Source of the DNA: JAVJRN01 sp040218415
GTDB lineage: Bacteria > Bacteroidota > Bacteroidia > Cytophagales > Cyclobacteriaceae
Assembly (NCBI GenBank): GCA_040218415.1
Contig: JAVJRN010000049.1
Span: forward strand, 248,001-312,000
Reading direction: 5' to 3'
Length of the DNA: 64,000 nucleotides
Of the stretch, positions 1 to 7,602 are shown piece after piece (within the stretch, counting starts at the first letter, position 1; every line of letters begins with the position of its first letter). Both the position numbers and the translations under genes were made by a program. The notes beneath the pieces were generated by a model. The model ran no database searches, had not been told where the DNA came from, and saw only the letters and a program-made list of their open reading frames with translations.

Positions 1-519
1 CCTCCTAGAGTGAAAGAAGCGCCCGCTTCATATGAATGTAAGGTAATTGAAGTAAAACAACTAGGAACCGAAGGCGGAGCAGGTAATTTGATAATATGCG
101 AAGTGCTGGCGGTTCATGTCAACGAAAGAATCCTAGATAGTGCTGGAAAAGTAGATCCTTTTAAACTTGATTCGGTGGCTAGAATGGGAGGTAACTGGTA
201 TTGTCGTGCTCAAGGTAGCGCACTTTTTGAGGTAGCTAAGCCAATTTCTACCAAGGGCATTGGATTCGATGAAATACCAGCCAATATTAGAAAAAGTAAA
301 ATTCTTACTGGAAATCACCTTGGCAAACTGGGAAATGTAGAAGAACTTCCATTACCATCGGAAATTGAAAAATTCAGCAAAGAACCTGAAGTTTCTGCCA
401 TTTTGGATGGACTCGATGGCGATCCTGATGCTCTCCACGATGAACTACACAAGCTTGCGACTTATTACTTGGATAACAATGATATATTAGGGGCTTGGAA
501 AGTTCTGTTACAAGATTAA
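1..519 (+). CDS. flavin reductase family protein, 3' part only
   Basis: The frame is open from base 1 (P-P-R-V-K-E...), so the start lies outside the window and only the last 172 residues are present. The stretch GGAGNLIICEV followed by a conserved valine/isoleucine strand, and the acidic C-terminal tail ending GAWKVLLQD, resemble the FMN-binding split-barrel flavin reductase proteins of Bacteroidota. Members of that family bind FMN and reduce it with NAD(P)H; the substrate partner cannot be named here. A GTG at base 10 could be mistaken for a start, but the upstream residues fit the family. The 3' end overlaps the convergent epimerase gene by four bases. Confidence 0.72.
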   Translation, partial: PPRVKEAPASYECKVIEVKQLGTEGGAGNLIICEVLAVHVNERILDSAGKVDPFKLDSVARMGGNWYCRAQGSALFEVAKPISTKGIGFDEIPANIRKSKILTGNHLGKLGNVEELPLPSEIEKFSKEPEVSAILDGLDGDPDALHDELHKLATYYLDNNDILGAWKVLLQD

Positions 520-1436
520 AAAGAAAATCTATTGTGAAAGGCGACTATTTCCTCCTTAAAGCTTGAACTAGAGGAAAGATCGATATACTCCTGTAGTTTC
601 AAAATCGGACTTACCTTGATATTGCGTAGTTTGAGATGCTGGTTGATAAAAATAAACTCAAGTTCAGGGTTAACTTCCTTTAACACATCTACGATTTCTA
701 GAATAGATAAATTCTCTTGAATCAGATTGTAAATTCCACTAGGTGTCTCTGATCCAAGAATTTTATTGAAAATGTCGGCGATGTAGTCCACATGCACAAA
801 AGCTCTGCTTTGTTTTCCATCTCCATGAAGAGTGATTCGATTAGAAAAATTGCTTTCAAAAACGAATCTGTTGATTACTGAGTCAAATCTCATACTACGG
901 CTGTAGCCAAAAACATTCCCACACCTTATGATATTAGTTCGGATTTTAGGCATCAATCGAGCGATATGTTGCTCGCCTCGAAGTTTTGAGATGGCATAAA
1001 ATGTTTTTGGATTCGCTTCACTGGTCTCTTCAATTTCGGTGTTTGATGAACCGTAAACACCTATACTACTACTGTAGATCAATTGACTTACGTTACTCTC
1101 TTCAATGGCATATACCAACTCAGCCGTGCCCCAGTGATTCACTTGTTCAAAGAAATGAGGATCTGTATTGGCGAAAGGAGTCGTTACTTTTGCTGCCAAA
1201 TGATAAACTACATCAACATCGTCCAATGCATTTTTCAGCTTTCGGGAATCCAATAATTCGCCGTTAATAAAGGAGATATCCTGATGACTGTCGTACTTAT
1301 GGCCAGTGAACAATGCATAGTTGTCACGGCTCAGGTTATCGTATATTTTGATTTTTCCAACTTTCGGGTTTTTTGATAGCTGTTTGATCAACTCCGTGCC
1401 TATGTATCCGGCACCACCTGTTATCAGTACGTTCAT
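516..1436 (-). CDS. NAD-dependent epimerase/dehydratase (extended SDR)
   Basis: A 306-residue extended short-chain dehydrogenase. The nucleotide-binding GGAGYIG motif is at residues 7-13, a Ser pair at 123-124 and the catalytic Tyr147-x3-Lys151 (YAISK) follow, and NVFG near residue 174 fits sugar-nucleotide epimerases. These enzymes oxidise and reduce a nucleotide sugar at C4 or dehydrate it, in the cytoplasm, usually for surface polysaccharide synthesis. The exact sugar cannot be told. The gene stands between cysH (same strand, 75 bases upstream of its start) and the convergent flavin reductase-like gene, with no other polysaccharide genes nearby. Confidence 0.85.
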   Translation of the reverse strand: MNVLITGGAGYIGTELIKQLSKNPKVGKIKIYDNLSRDNYALFTGHKYDSHQDISFINGELLDSRKLKNALDDVDVVYHLAAKVTTPFANTDPHFFEQVNHWGTAELVYAIEESNVSQLIYSSSIGVYGSSNTEIEETSEANPKTFYAISKLRGEQHIARLMPKIRTNIIRCGNVFGYSRSMRFDSVINRFVFESNFSNRITLHGDGKQSRAFVHVDYIADIFNKILGSETPSGIYNLIQENLSILEIVDVLKEVNPELEFIFINQHLKLRNIKVSPILKLQEYIDLSSSSSFKEEIVAFHNRFSF

Positions 1437-1510
1437 GAATTAGTTTTCTTAAGTCTCTATTTTTGTGGCAATTTAGGAATGATTCTTTACCACAATTTTT
1501 GTTGCTATGA

Positions 1511-2167
1511 TTATTTTTTGACTAGGTCGGTGTGTAGACCACATTCTACTTTATTTAAACCAAACCACCTAGCCTCGCGCTCTTGCATTTCTGGATCTAG
1601 TTTTCGGGTACAAGGCTCGCAACCAATACTCAAATATCCTTGACTATCCAGCGGATGTCTCGGTAAATTATGTTCTCGAATATATTGAAATATCTGTTTC
1701 ATATTCCAATCAAGCATTGGATGAAACCTGCGAGAGCCGAAGGGGGCATCTTGTTCCACTTTCATTGCTTTTCTAATCGCACTTTGATCACCGCGCACCC
1801 CATTAATCCATACATCATGGGTTTTCAAAAGCTCTTCCGTCGGGGCAGTTTTGTTGATATAACAGCAGTGGTCAGGATCAGAAGTGAAAAGTAGTTTTCC
1901 ATCCCGATCTTTTTGCATATATCTTGGCATTGAGGATTTTGTTTCGACGATATTCAATCCAAACTCTTTTTTGATTTGATCTTTGAATGCCACCGTTTCA
2001 GGGAAATGATAGCCAGTATTTAGAAAATAAACGGGAATCGTATTATCTATCCTACTAATGATGTGTAGCATGACCAAACTATGCGTTTGAAAAGAAGAGG
2101 TCAAAAAAAGCTTTTTGCCGTCCCGCTTATACTCGTTGATTTTTTTTTCTATTTCCTCGAATGTCAT
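1511..2167 (-). CDS. cysH: assimilatory phosphoadenylyl/adenylyl-sulfate reductase
   Basis: A 218-residue PAPS reductase-family protein that reduces activated sulfate to sulfite for cysteine synthesis. The N-terminal SSFQTHS stretch (24-30) occupies the P-loop-like region, and GVRGDQSAIRK (123-133) is the substrate-binding loop. Cys101-Cys102 and Cys183-x2-Cys186 are the pattern that ligates a [4Fe-4S] cluster in adenylyl-sulfate (APS) reductases, and Cys209 in VECGLH is the catalytic C-terminal cysteine. The two cysteine pairs favour APS over PAPS as substrate; this is inference from the family. No cysD/N or sulfite reductase gene lies in the window. The 271-base leader upstream can form a long hairpin. 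Confidence 0.9.
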   Translation of the reverse strand: MTFEEIEKKINEYKRDGKKLFLTSSFQTHSLVMLHIISRIDNTIPVYFLNTGYHFPETVAFKDQIKKEFGLNIVETKSSMPRYMQKDRDGKLLFTSDPDHCCYINKTAPTEELLKTHDVWINGVRGDQSAIRKAMKVEQDAPFGSRRFHPMLDWNMKQIFQYIREHNLPRHPLDSQGYLSIGCEPCTRKLDPEMQEREARWFGLNKVECGLHTDLVKK

Positions 2168-2231
2168 GCTAATTTTTACCTGTATTTCTGATGGCTCGAT
2201 TCAGAGTTCAAACCGCTACTAGAGCGCAAAA

Positions 2232-2280
2232 CAACTCTTCTCTTTTATTAATTCAAAAGATGGGAGAAAAAAGAGAAGTT
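2232..2280 (-). promoter_or_regulatory. long hairpin in the leader region upstream of cysH
   Basis: The arms AACTCTTCTCTTTT (2232-2245) and AAAGAGAAGTT (2270-2280) pair apart from a two-base bulge, around a loop of about 24 bases. It lies 65-113 bases upstream of the cysH start. On the minus strand it is not followed by a clean T-run, so it is not an obvious terminator. I do not recognise a known riboswitch class here. The rest of the 271-base gap (2168-2438) shows nothing I can name; an 83-codon plus-strand frame there is probably chance. Confidence 0.3.
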
Positions 2281-2438
2281 ATCTTTTTAAATCGGAGTTT
2301 TAAAAGTGGCTACTTTTTCTCAATTATTGGACTTTCTGAGAAAGATGAATATTTCAATGGATTGGATATATCTTTCAGAAACAAAGTTCAAAATGGTAAA
2401 TCTGGTTCTTTTCTCCATCAAGCAAATAGCTTCACGCT

Positions 2439-3878
2439 TTAACCTAGATTCAAATCAGATTTAAGTTTTTCAGCGGCAATAATTCCACTCAAAGTAGCTC
2501 CTGGAATTCCCTGACCAGGGTATGAAGTGTCTCCACATTGATAAACACCTTCCTGCACCCTTGATTCTATCATTTGCCAAGGTTTTGTTTTCATAAATTG
2601 TGGATACCCACCCACGGAACCATAGACTCGATTGGTCCATTTGTTCCAAGATTTTTGTGTTGAAGAATGTTTGTAAATAATGTCTTCTAGCTTGAAAAAA
2701 CCTTTTTCCACTAAGATTTCCAATATTGCCTGCTCTACTATTTCCCCATCGAAAATATTTTTTTCAGGATCTGAAATGTGTGTGCTTACGGAAGCGACTC
2801 TCGCTCCTTCGATATCGCTTCTCGTCGTATCTTCTGGATGATTTAAGCTTACGAAAAAGCTTTTTGCACCACATCCGGGGAGAGGTTTTTTGGTGTGAAT
2901 TTGAAAGTGTATGGTATCAAAATGCTTGTCACTTTTGAAGCCAATGCCCATTTGGAACGCACTGTAAAGTTGTCCAGAGTGAAGAATTTTAGATTGTTGG
3001 TTGCTTTCTATAAGCTCATTGGTTTGATTGAAAGGGATGCCAGAAACAATTTTTTTCGCGGAGTATTGATTTTTGCTGGTGTTAATTTGAAAAATGTCAT
3101 TCTCCTTTTTAATGTTCTCCACCTTTTCTCTAAACACAATAGCTCCGTTTTTCGATTTCACATAGTCGATGAAAGGATTTACCAGATTCAGTAAACCCCC
3201 ATCCATATAATAGTTGCCATAATTGGTATAGCATAACGCAGCAGCGCCAAAAAGAAAATTGACTTCTTTAGCAGGGTTTTGAGCGGTTATTAAAAGTTGT
3301 TCATCAATGAATTTTCTAAATTCTGGATCGTCTAGCCCATATTTTGACAACATTTTTTCCGTGCTAACTAGCGCGTACTTTGCAAAAAACACATCCTTTA
3401 AAGCTGCCTTTTTGGCCAATTGAAGAAAATCATTGAATCGGGAAGGAGGGAAATGCAGATACTTAGTGGAAGAATTCCAAACAAACTGACTGATTTCAAG
3501 ACATTTGAGCCAAAATGCTCGCTGCTGTCCGCCAAATTTACCTTCAACTTCTTCTATCCACTCATTCAAGTTTTGGAAGCGATTTAAAACAAGACCATTG
3601 CTAAGATGCACCTGCATGGGGAGTGATAGCTTGCGTGGAGAAATCTGAATACCAGTTTGATCCAAAAGATATTTCAACGGCATATGATCATCAAGCCCTA
3701 CCAGTGTTGTAGCTCCAGCTTCGAAAATGAATCCTTTCCTCCAGTAAGACGAGGTACAGCCGCCCGGTTGCCAGTTTTGCTCAATGATGAGCACTTTGAG
3801 GTTTTCCTTAGCCAGAAGAGCCGCCGCTGATAAAGAACCCATTCCACTGCCAATAACAGCGACATCAGAAGTCATCAT
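2439..3878 (-). CDS. phytoene desaturase/carotenoid isomerase-like FAD oxidoreductase
   Basis: A 479-residue FAD-dependent amine-oxidase-fold protein. The dinucleotide-binding motif IGSGMGSLSAAALL begins at residue 9 and is followed by the second-strand acidic residue (IIEQNWQPGG). The C-terminal block YQCGDTSYPGQGIPGATLSG is the FAD-contacting end typical of CrtI, CrtISO and all-trans-retinol-saturase-like enzymes. Such proteins desaturate, isomerise or saturate polyene lipids at membranes. Carotenoid genes such as crtB or crtY are absent nearby, so the substrate is open. A second ATG lies one codon downstream of the chosen start. It is divergent from the pterin gene run, with 93 bases between. 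Confidence 0.75.
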   Translation of the reverse strand: MMTSDVAVIGSGMGSLSAAALLAKENLKVLIIEQNWQPGGCTSSYWRKGFIFEAGATTLVGLDDHMPLKYLLDQTGIQISPRKLSLPMQVHLSNGLVLNRFQNLNEWIEEVEGKFGGQQRAFWLKCLEISQFVWNSSTKYLHFPPSRFNDFLQLAKKAALKDVFFAKYALVSTEKMLSKYGLDDPEFRKFIDEQLLITAQNPAKEVNFLFGAAALCYTNYGNYYMDGGLLNLVNPFIDYVKSKNGAIVFREKVENIKKENDIFQINTSKNQYSAKKIVSGIPFNQTNELIESNQQSKILHSGQLYSAFQMGIGFKSDKHFDTIHFQIHTKKPLPGCGAKSFFVSLNHPEDTTRSDIEGARVASVSTHISDPEKNIFDGEIVEQAILEILVEKGFFKLEDIIYKHSSTQKSWNKWTNRVYGSVGGYPQFMKTKPWQMIESRVQEGVYQCGDTSYPGQGIPGATLSGIIAAEKLKSDLNLG

Positions 3879-3924
3879 GTTTAATTTTTTAAATTAAATG
3901 TTAAACAATAAAATGTATTGAGTG

Positions 3925-3955
3925 TTTGATCATTAGCTTAATAATTCGAAGTTTG
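3925..3955 (+). promoter_or_regulatory. Bacteroidota-type promoter for the pterin gene run
   Basis: TTTG at 3925-3928 is followed after 19 bases by GAAGTTTG (3948-3955), close to the Bacteroidota housekeeping pattern TTTG-N19/21-TAnnTTTG. The predicted transcript would start only about ten bases before the ATG at 3972. Found by eye, not by scoring. Confidence 0.4.
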
Positions 3956-3971
3956 CGGAACTTAAAAAACA

Positions 3972-4379
3972 ATGAAAGTATCAGTTTTTAGAAAAGAGCA
4001 TTTCAATGCTGCCCATAGATTGCATAATCCCGATTGGACTGATGCGAAGAATGAAGAGATATTTGGGAAGTGCAATAATCCGAATTGGCATGGTCACAAT
4101 TACGAGTTAATTGTTCAACTAACTGGAGAGCCTGATCCAAAAACGGGATATGTTTTTGACATGAAAGTGCTCAGTGACCTTATTAAAGTAAAAATTACCA
4201 ATCGATTTGATCATAAAAATCTCAATCTCGATGTAGACGAATTTAAAAATTTAAATCCTACGGCAGAGAACATGAGTATTGTTATTTACAATATACTTCG
4301 GGATGAAATTGATGCCGATTTAGATTTAAAAATTCGTTTATATGAAACAGAAAGAAACTTTGTTGAGTACCCAGCATAA
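3972..4379 (+). CDS. 6-pyruvoyl-tetrahydropterin synthase family protein
   Basis: A 135-residue zinc enzyme of the PTPS/QueD family. Zinc ligands are His15, His40 and His42 and the catalytic Cys is Cys34 in GKCNNPNWHGHNY. The five-residue gap between Cys34 and HGH and the C-terminal YETERNFVEY closely resemble animal PTPS, as I remember it, rather than bacterial QueD, where the gap is shorter. PTPS converts dihydroneopterin triphosphate to 6-pyruvoyl-tetrahydropterin. The next gene is folE, which makes that substrate, and then an SDR, matching the order of a tetrahydrobiopterin route. A QueD role in queuosine synthesis is the alternative, but no queC/E/F is in the window. Confidence 0.88.
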   Translation: MKVSVFRKEHFNAAHRLHNPDWTDAKNEEIFGKCNNPNWHGHNYELIVQLTGEPDPKTGYVFDMKVLSDLIKVKITNRFDHKNLNLDVDEFKNLNPTAENMSIVIYNILRDEIDADLDLKIRLYETERNFVEYPA

Positions 4380-4392
4380 TAATATTGACTTA

Positions 4393-5046
4393 ATGGATGA
4401 ATTAGAAGAAGATCACGTGGGCAGTGCAGATCAAACCCCAATGCGCCCCGATGCATTTAAAATGGACGATCAATTAAAAATGGAATTGATCGCAAAGCAT
4501 TTTAAAGAAATCATGCATATTTTGGGCTTAGACCTAGAGGACGATAGCTTATTGGGTACACCGAAACGTGTTGCCAAAATGTATGTTCAGGAAGTTTTTA
4601 GCGGATTAAATCCTAAGAACAAACCAATACCCAAATTATTTGATAATAAGTACAATTATGATCAAATGCTGGTGGAAAAAGACATCACTTTTTATTCCCA
4701 TTGTGAGCACCATTTCGTGCCTATTTACGGAAAGGCGCATGTTGCTTATTTTTCAAGCGGAAAAGTTATTGGTCTTTCAAAAATTAATAGAATAGTTCAA
4801 TACTATGCTAAAAGACCACAGGTTCAGGAAAGACTTACGGTACAAATAGCCAACGAGCTTAAAGATGTATTGCAAACGCAAGACATTGCTGTAGTATTAG
4901 ATGCTACACATATGTGCGTATCATCGAGAGGAGTAAATGATACCAACAGCATGACTGGAACAGCTCATTTTGATGGTAAATTCAAAGAGCAAAGCATCAA
5001 AACAGAGTTTTTAAATTATATTAATTCAAAAACAGATTTGAGATAA
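4393..5046 (+). CDS. folE: GTP cyclohydrolase I
   Basis: A 217-residue enzyme that opens GTP to 7,8-dihydroneopterin triphosphate, the entry step to folate and biopterin. The zinc site is visible as Cys104 and His107 in SHCEHHFVP and Cys175 in HMCVSSRGV, and the GLSKINRIVQYYAKRPQ helix is present. I chose the ATG at 4393. An earlier start at 4342 in the same frame would overlap the PTPS gene by 38 bases and add an unconserved tail. The stop overlaps the ATG of the next gene (TAATG-type junction at 5046), so translation of the two is probably coupled. Confidence 0.95.
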   Translation: MDELEEDHVGSADQTPMRPDAFKMDDQLKMELIAKHFKEIMHILGLDLEDDSLLGTPKRVAKMYVQEVFSGLNPKNKPIPKLFDNKYNYDQMLVEKDITFYSHCEHHFVPIYGKAHVAYFSSGKVIGLSKINRIVQYYAKRPQVQERLTVQIANELKDVLQTQDIAVVLDATHMCVSSRGVNDTNSMTGTAHFDGKFKEQSIKTEFLNYINSKTDLR

Positions 5047-5759
5047 TGAGTTCTTTAAAAGGGAAAAACATATTAATTATTGGAGGTTCATCAGGAATAG
5101 GCCATGCTTCTATTGAGTTATTATCAGAAGTAGGAGCCAATGTCTACAATGTTAGTCGGCGGGCGTCAAAAGTGGAAGGTGTACACAATATTGAACTGGA
5201 TATATTGGAAGATTTCCAGAAAATCGACAATATTCCTGAGGTGATAGATGGGCTAATATATGCGCCTGGAACCATTAATTTGAAGCCATTTCAAAGCCTG
5301 AAAGTTGAAGATTATCGAAGAGATTTCGAGGTAAATGTGTTAGGAGCGATTAAAATAATCAAGGCAGTTTTGAAAAATCTAAAGGCTGCAGAAGGAATGC
5401 CTGGTATCGTCTTGTTTAGTACAGTGGCAGTTACTCAAGGTATGAGTTTTCACACTTCCGTGGCGGCAGCCAAAGGAGCTATTGAAGGGGTCACCAGATC
5501 GCTAGGAGCAGAGTTTGCTAAAAATCACATTCGAGTCAATGCCATTGCGCCAAGTTTAACGGATACTCCGCTTGCTGATGGGTTGTTGGCTTCTGAAGAA
5601 AAGAGAAAAGCGTCCGAGGATCGCCATCCATTAAAAACAATTGGACAAGCGAGCGATATTGCGTCTATGGCAATTCATTTACTTTCTGACCAATCCAAAT
5701 GGATTACAGGTCAAATTTTTCACATGGACGGAGGGATGTCTAGCATTCGTCCGCTATGA
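5046..5759 (+). CDS. SDR family protein lacking the catalytic tyrosine
   Basis: A 237-residue classical short-chain dehydrogenase fold. The cofactor motif GGSSGIG is at 13-19, the structural Asn is in NVLG (97-100), Ser125 sits in the catalytic Ser position and Lys143 in the YxxxK position. The residue four before that Lys is Val139, so the usual Tyr is missing (VAAAK instead of YxxxK). C-terminal MDGG is intact. The gene overlaps the folE stop by one base. By position it would be the sepiapterin reductase-like third step of a biopterin pathway, but without Tyr it may use another residue, or bind without reducing. Function is inferred from context only. Confidence 0.82.
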   Translation: MSSLKGKNILIIGGSSGIGHASIELLSEVGANVYNVSRRASKVEGVHNIELDILEDFQKIDNIPEVIDGLIYAPGTINLKPFQSLKVEDYRRDFEVNVLGAIKIIKAVLKNLKAAEGMPGIVLFSTVAVTQGMSFHTSVAAAKGAIEGVTRSLGAEFAKNHIRVNAIAPSLTDTPLADGLLASEEKRKASEDRHPLKTIGQASDIASMAIHLLSDQSKWITGQIFHMDGGMSSIRPL

Positions 5760-5794
5760 TTTTTTTATTCAAATTAAAGAATTGAACTAATATT

Positions 5795-6058
5795 ATGAGT
5801 GGAACGCCGCAAGCATTTATGATATTCAAGGAGGAGCTTCGAAAAGCGGAAGTGGAAAGAAAGCGCCTCGAGCTTCATTACGGTTCAAAAATTTCTAATC
5901 TTTCTCAACAAATTAGCGTTTTGAAAGAGAAAATGGTCGCACAAGAGCAAATGATGAAATCAGCTTTAGATTATGCGATTAAGCTTGAAGAAGAGCTCGA
6001 TAGTGTAAAACAGAATATCAATAACGACTTAATTAAAAATAGTTCGGGTTATCATTAA
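5795..6058 (+). CDS. small coiled-coil protein, unknown function
   Basis: An 87-residue soluble protein, rich in Glu, Lys and Leu, with a helical stretch from about residue 8 to 76 whose heptad-like spacing of Leu, Ile and Met predicts a coiled coil. It has no signal peptide or Cys. It lies 35 bases after the SDR and 12 before the next unknown gene, so it is probably part of the same transcript. I do not recognise a named family. Confidence 0.6.
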   Translation: MSGTPQAFMIFKEELRKAEVERKRLELHYGSKISNLSQQISVLKEKMVAQEQMMKSALDYAIKLEEELDSVKQNINNDLIKNSSGYH

Positions 6059-6070
6059 TACCTTTAAACC

Positions 6071-6517
6071 ATGGAATTATTAGAAAGAACTTCTATAGAA
6101 GACTTAGGATTCAATAAAGCATTTTCTGTGAAATATGCAGATGTTTTTGAAAACGAAGAGAAAAGGATAGTGATTTGTGTACTACTTTCAGATTACGTTC
6201 CTATCGCTGATTTTAGAGACTTATTTAATCGTATTTCGGCGGTTATCTTAAGTAAGAACATGAGGAAATTTGTTTTTGACAAACGATCTCTTAGAACCTT
6301 TCACCAGCCATCCATGGAATGGTACTTCATCGAATGGAAAACAGCGATGTTCAAACATGGGCTAACCACGCATCGCAAAATTCTTCCTGATTTGGCTTGG
6401 TTTGCCAAAGCAGTTGAAATTGCAAGGAACCCTTTATTGGAAAAATTTCCTGCGGATGTAAAGGCAGGTATAGATATAGGTTATTGCGATAGCATAGAAG
6501 AGGCAGTTCTTAGCTAA
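6071..6517 (+). CDS. conserved-looking unknown, possibly STAS/SpoIIAA-like
   Basis: A 148-residue cytoplasmic protein. Alternating hydrophobic stretches (RIVICVLLSDYVPIADF, 52-68 region RDLFNRISAVIL, KFVFDKR, WYFIEWKTAMF) give a beta-alpha pattern like small STAS or SpoIIAA-like domains of Bacteroidota, but I see no diagnostic motif and the assignment is a guess. The stop overlaps the start of the ligase-associated exonuclease gene by one base, which argues for co-expression with it. Confidence 0.6.
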   Translation: MELLERTSIEDLGFNKAFSVKYADVFENEEKRIVICVLLSDYVPIADFRDLFNRISAVILSKNMRKFVFDKRSLRTFHQPSMEWYFIEWKTAMFKHGLTTHRKILPDLAWFAKAVEIARNPLLEKFPADVKAGIDIGYCDSIEEAVLS

Positions 6518-7503
6518 TGAAAGATCTCTGTGTCTTCACAGAAAATGGAATTTATTGTCCTGCTGGTGATTTTTTTATCGACCCTCACAAACCTGTAGAA
6601 AAAGCGGTTATCACCCATGCCCATGCCGATCATGCAAGGTTTGGCAGCAAAAAATATTTGTCCAACACACTAAATAACCACATTCTCCGATTAAGGTTGG
6701 GGAAGGACATAGATTTAAGTACTATGTCTTACGGAGAGCAAAAGGAGCTTAACGGCGTGAAAATATCGTTTCATCCAGCAGGTCACATTTGGGGATCGAG
6801 TCAGGTTAGATTAGAATATAAAGGCGAGGTTTGGGTTATTGCAGGTGACTATAAAGTAGAGGATGATGGATTTAGTGGAGTTTTTGAGCCGGTAAAGTGC
6901 CATACTTTTATTACGGAATCTACTTTTGCTCTTCCCGTATTTGATTGGAAACCACAGTCAGAAGTCATTGAGGATATCAATAATTGGTGGTTGAAAAACC
7001 AGGCTGAAAACAAGGTCAGTATCCTGTGCGCATACTCATTGGGCAAGGCACAACGATTAATCGCCAATATTGATCATTCCATAGGAAAAGTTTTTGTACA
7101 TGGTGCGATACATAATGTGAATGAGGCATTACTCGCTTCAGGGGCAGTGCTGCCAAAAACTTTCTATGTCGAATCAGAAATGAATAAGAATCAATACAGC
7201 GGACAAATGGTTATTGCACCATCCTCTGCGATTGGGACCAGTTGGGTTAGAAAGTTTAAACCTTTTGAGTTGGCCACCGTGTCGGGTTGGATGCAGATTC
7301 GCGGAATAAAGCAAAGAAGAAACGCAGGGCATGGTTTTGTGCTCTCAGATCATGCTGATTGGAAAGGTCTTAACGAGGCGATAAAATCAACACAAGCGGA
7401 ACGCGTTATCGTAAATCACGGCTATACGGATATCTACAGTCGATGGTTAGCGGAGCAAGGCTATCAATCTCAAACCGCAGAAAGTTTATTTCTGCCAGCC
7501 TAA
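6517..7503 (+). CDS. ligase-associated DNA exonuclease (metallo-beta-lactamase fold)
   Basis: A 328-residue metallo-beta-lactamase/beta-CASP-type protein. The metal-binding HAHADH is at 34-39, GHIWGSSQV follows near 88, GDYK near 110, SDHADW and NHGY near the C-terminus. This matches the exonuclease of the four-gene ligase-associated repair set known in bacteria (exonuclease, ATP-dependent ligase, DEXH helicase, phosphoesterase). The other three members are at 12.3-18.3 kb, so the set is split here by about 4.8 kb. Start at 6517 overlaps the previous stop. Cytoplasmic; acts on DNA ends by family inference. Confidence 0.87.
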   Translation: MKDLCVFTENGIYCPAGDFFIDPHKPVEKAVITHAHADHARFGSKKYLSNTLNNHILRLRLGKDIDLSTMSYGEQKELNGVKISFHPAGHIWGSSQVRLEYKGEVWVIAGDYKVEDDGFSGVFEPVKCHTFITESTFALPVFDWKPQSEVIEDINNWWLKNQAENKVSILCAYSLGKAQRLIANIDHSIGKVFVHGAIHNVNEALLASGAVLPKTFYVESEMNKNQYSGQMVIAPSSAIGTSWVRKFKPFELATVSGWMQIRGIKQRRNAGHGFVLSDHADWKGLNEAIKSTQAERVIVNHGYTDIYSRWLAEQGYQSQTAESLFLPA

Positions 7504-7541
7504 TTTTAAAAAAGCGGCACTCCAAGCACTGAAAATATACA

Positions 7542-7572
7542 TTTTTATAATTTGATGCTTCTCTTATATTTG
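7542..7572 (+). promoter_or_regulatory. Bacteroidota-type promoter upstream of hppA
   Basis: A consensus -7 box TATATTTG is at 7565-7572. A weak -33 box (TTTT, 7542-7545) precedes it by 19 bases. The hppA ATG is about 30 bases downstream. Confidence 0.45.
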
Positions 7573-7602
7573 CACATCTTTTAAAAAAACCAATCAGAAA
7601 AA

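Noticed and set aside
2191..2442. 83-codon plus-strand frame between cysH and the FAD oxidoreductase gene
   Set aside because: It fills the expected leader of cysH on the other strand, overlaps the end of a real gene, has no recognisable domain and would need a promoter inside cysH. Codon use is not clearly wrong, so a small chance remains.
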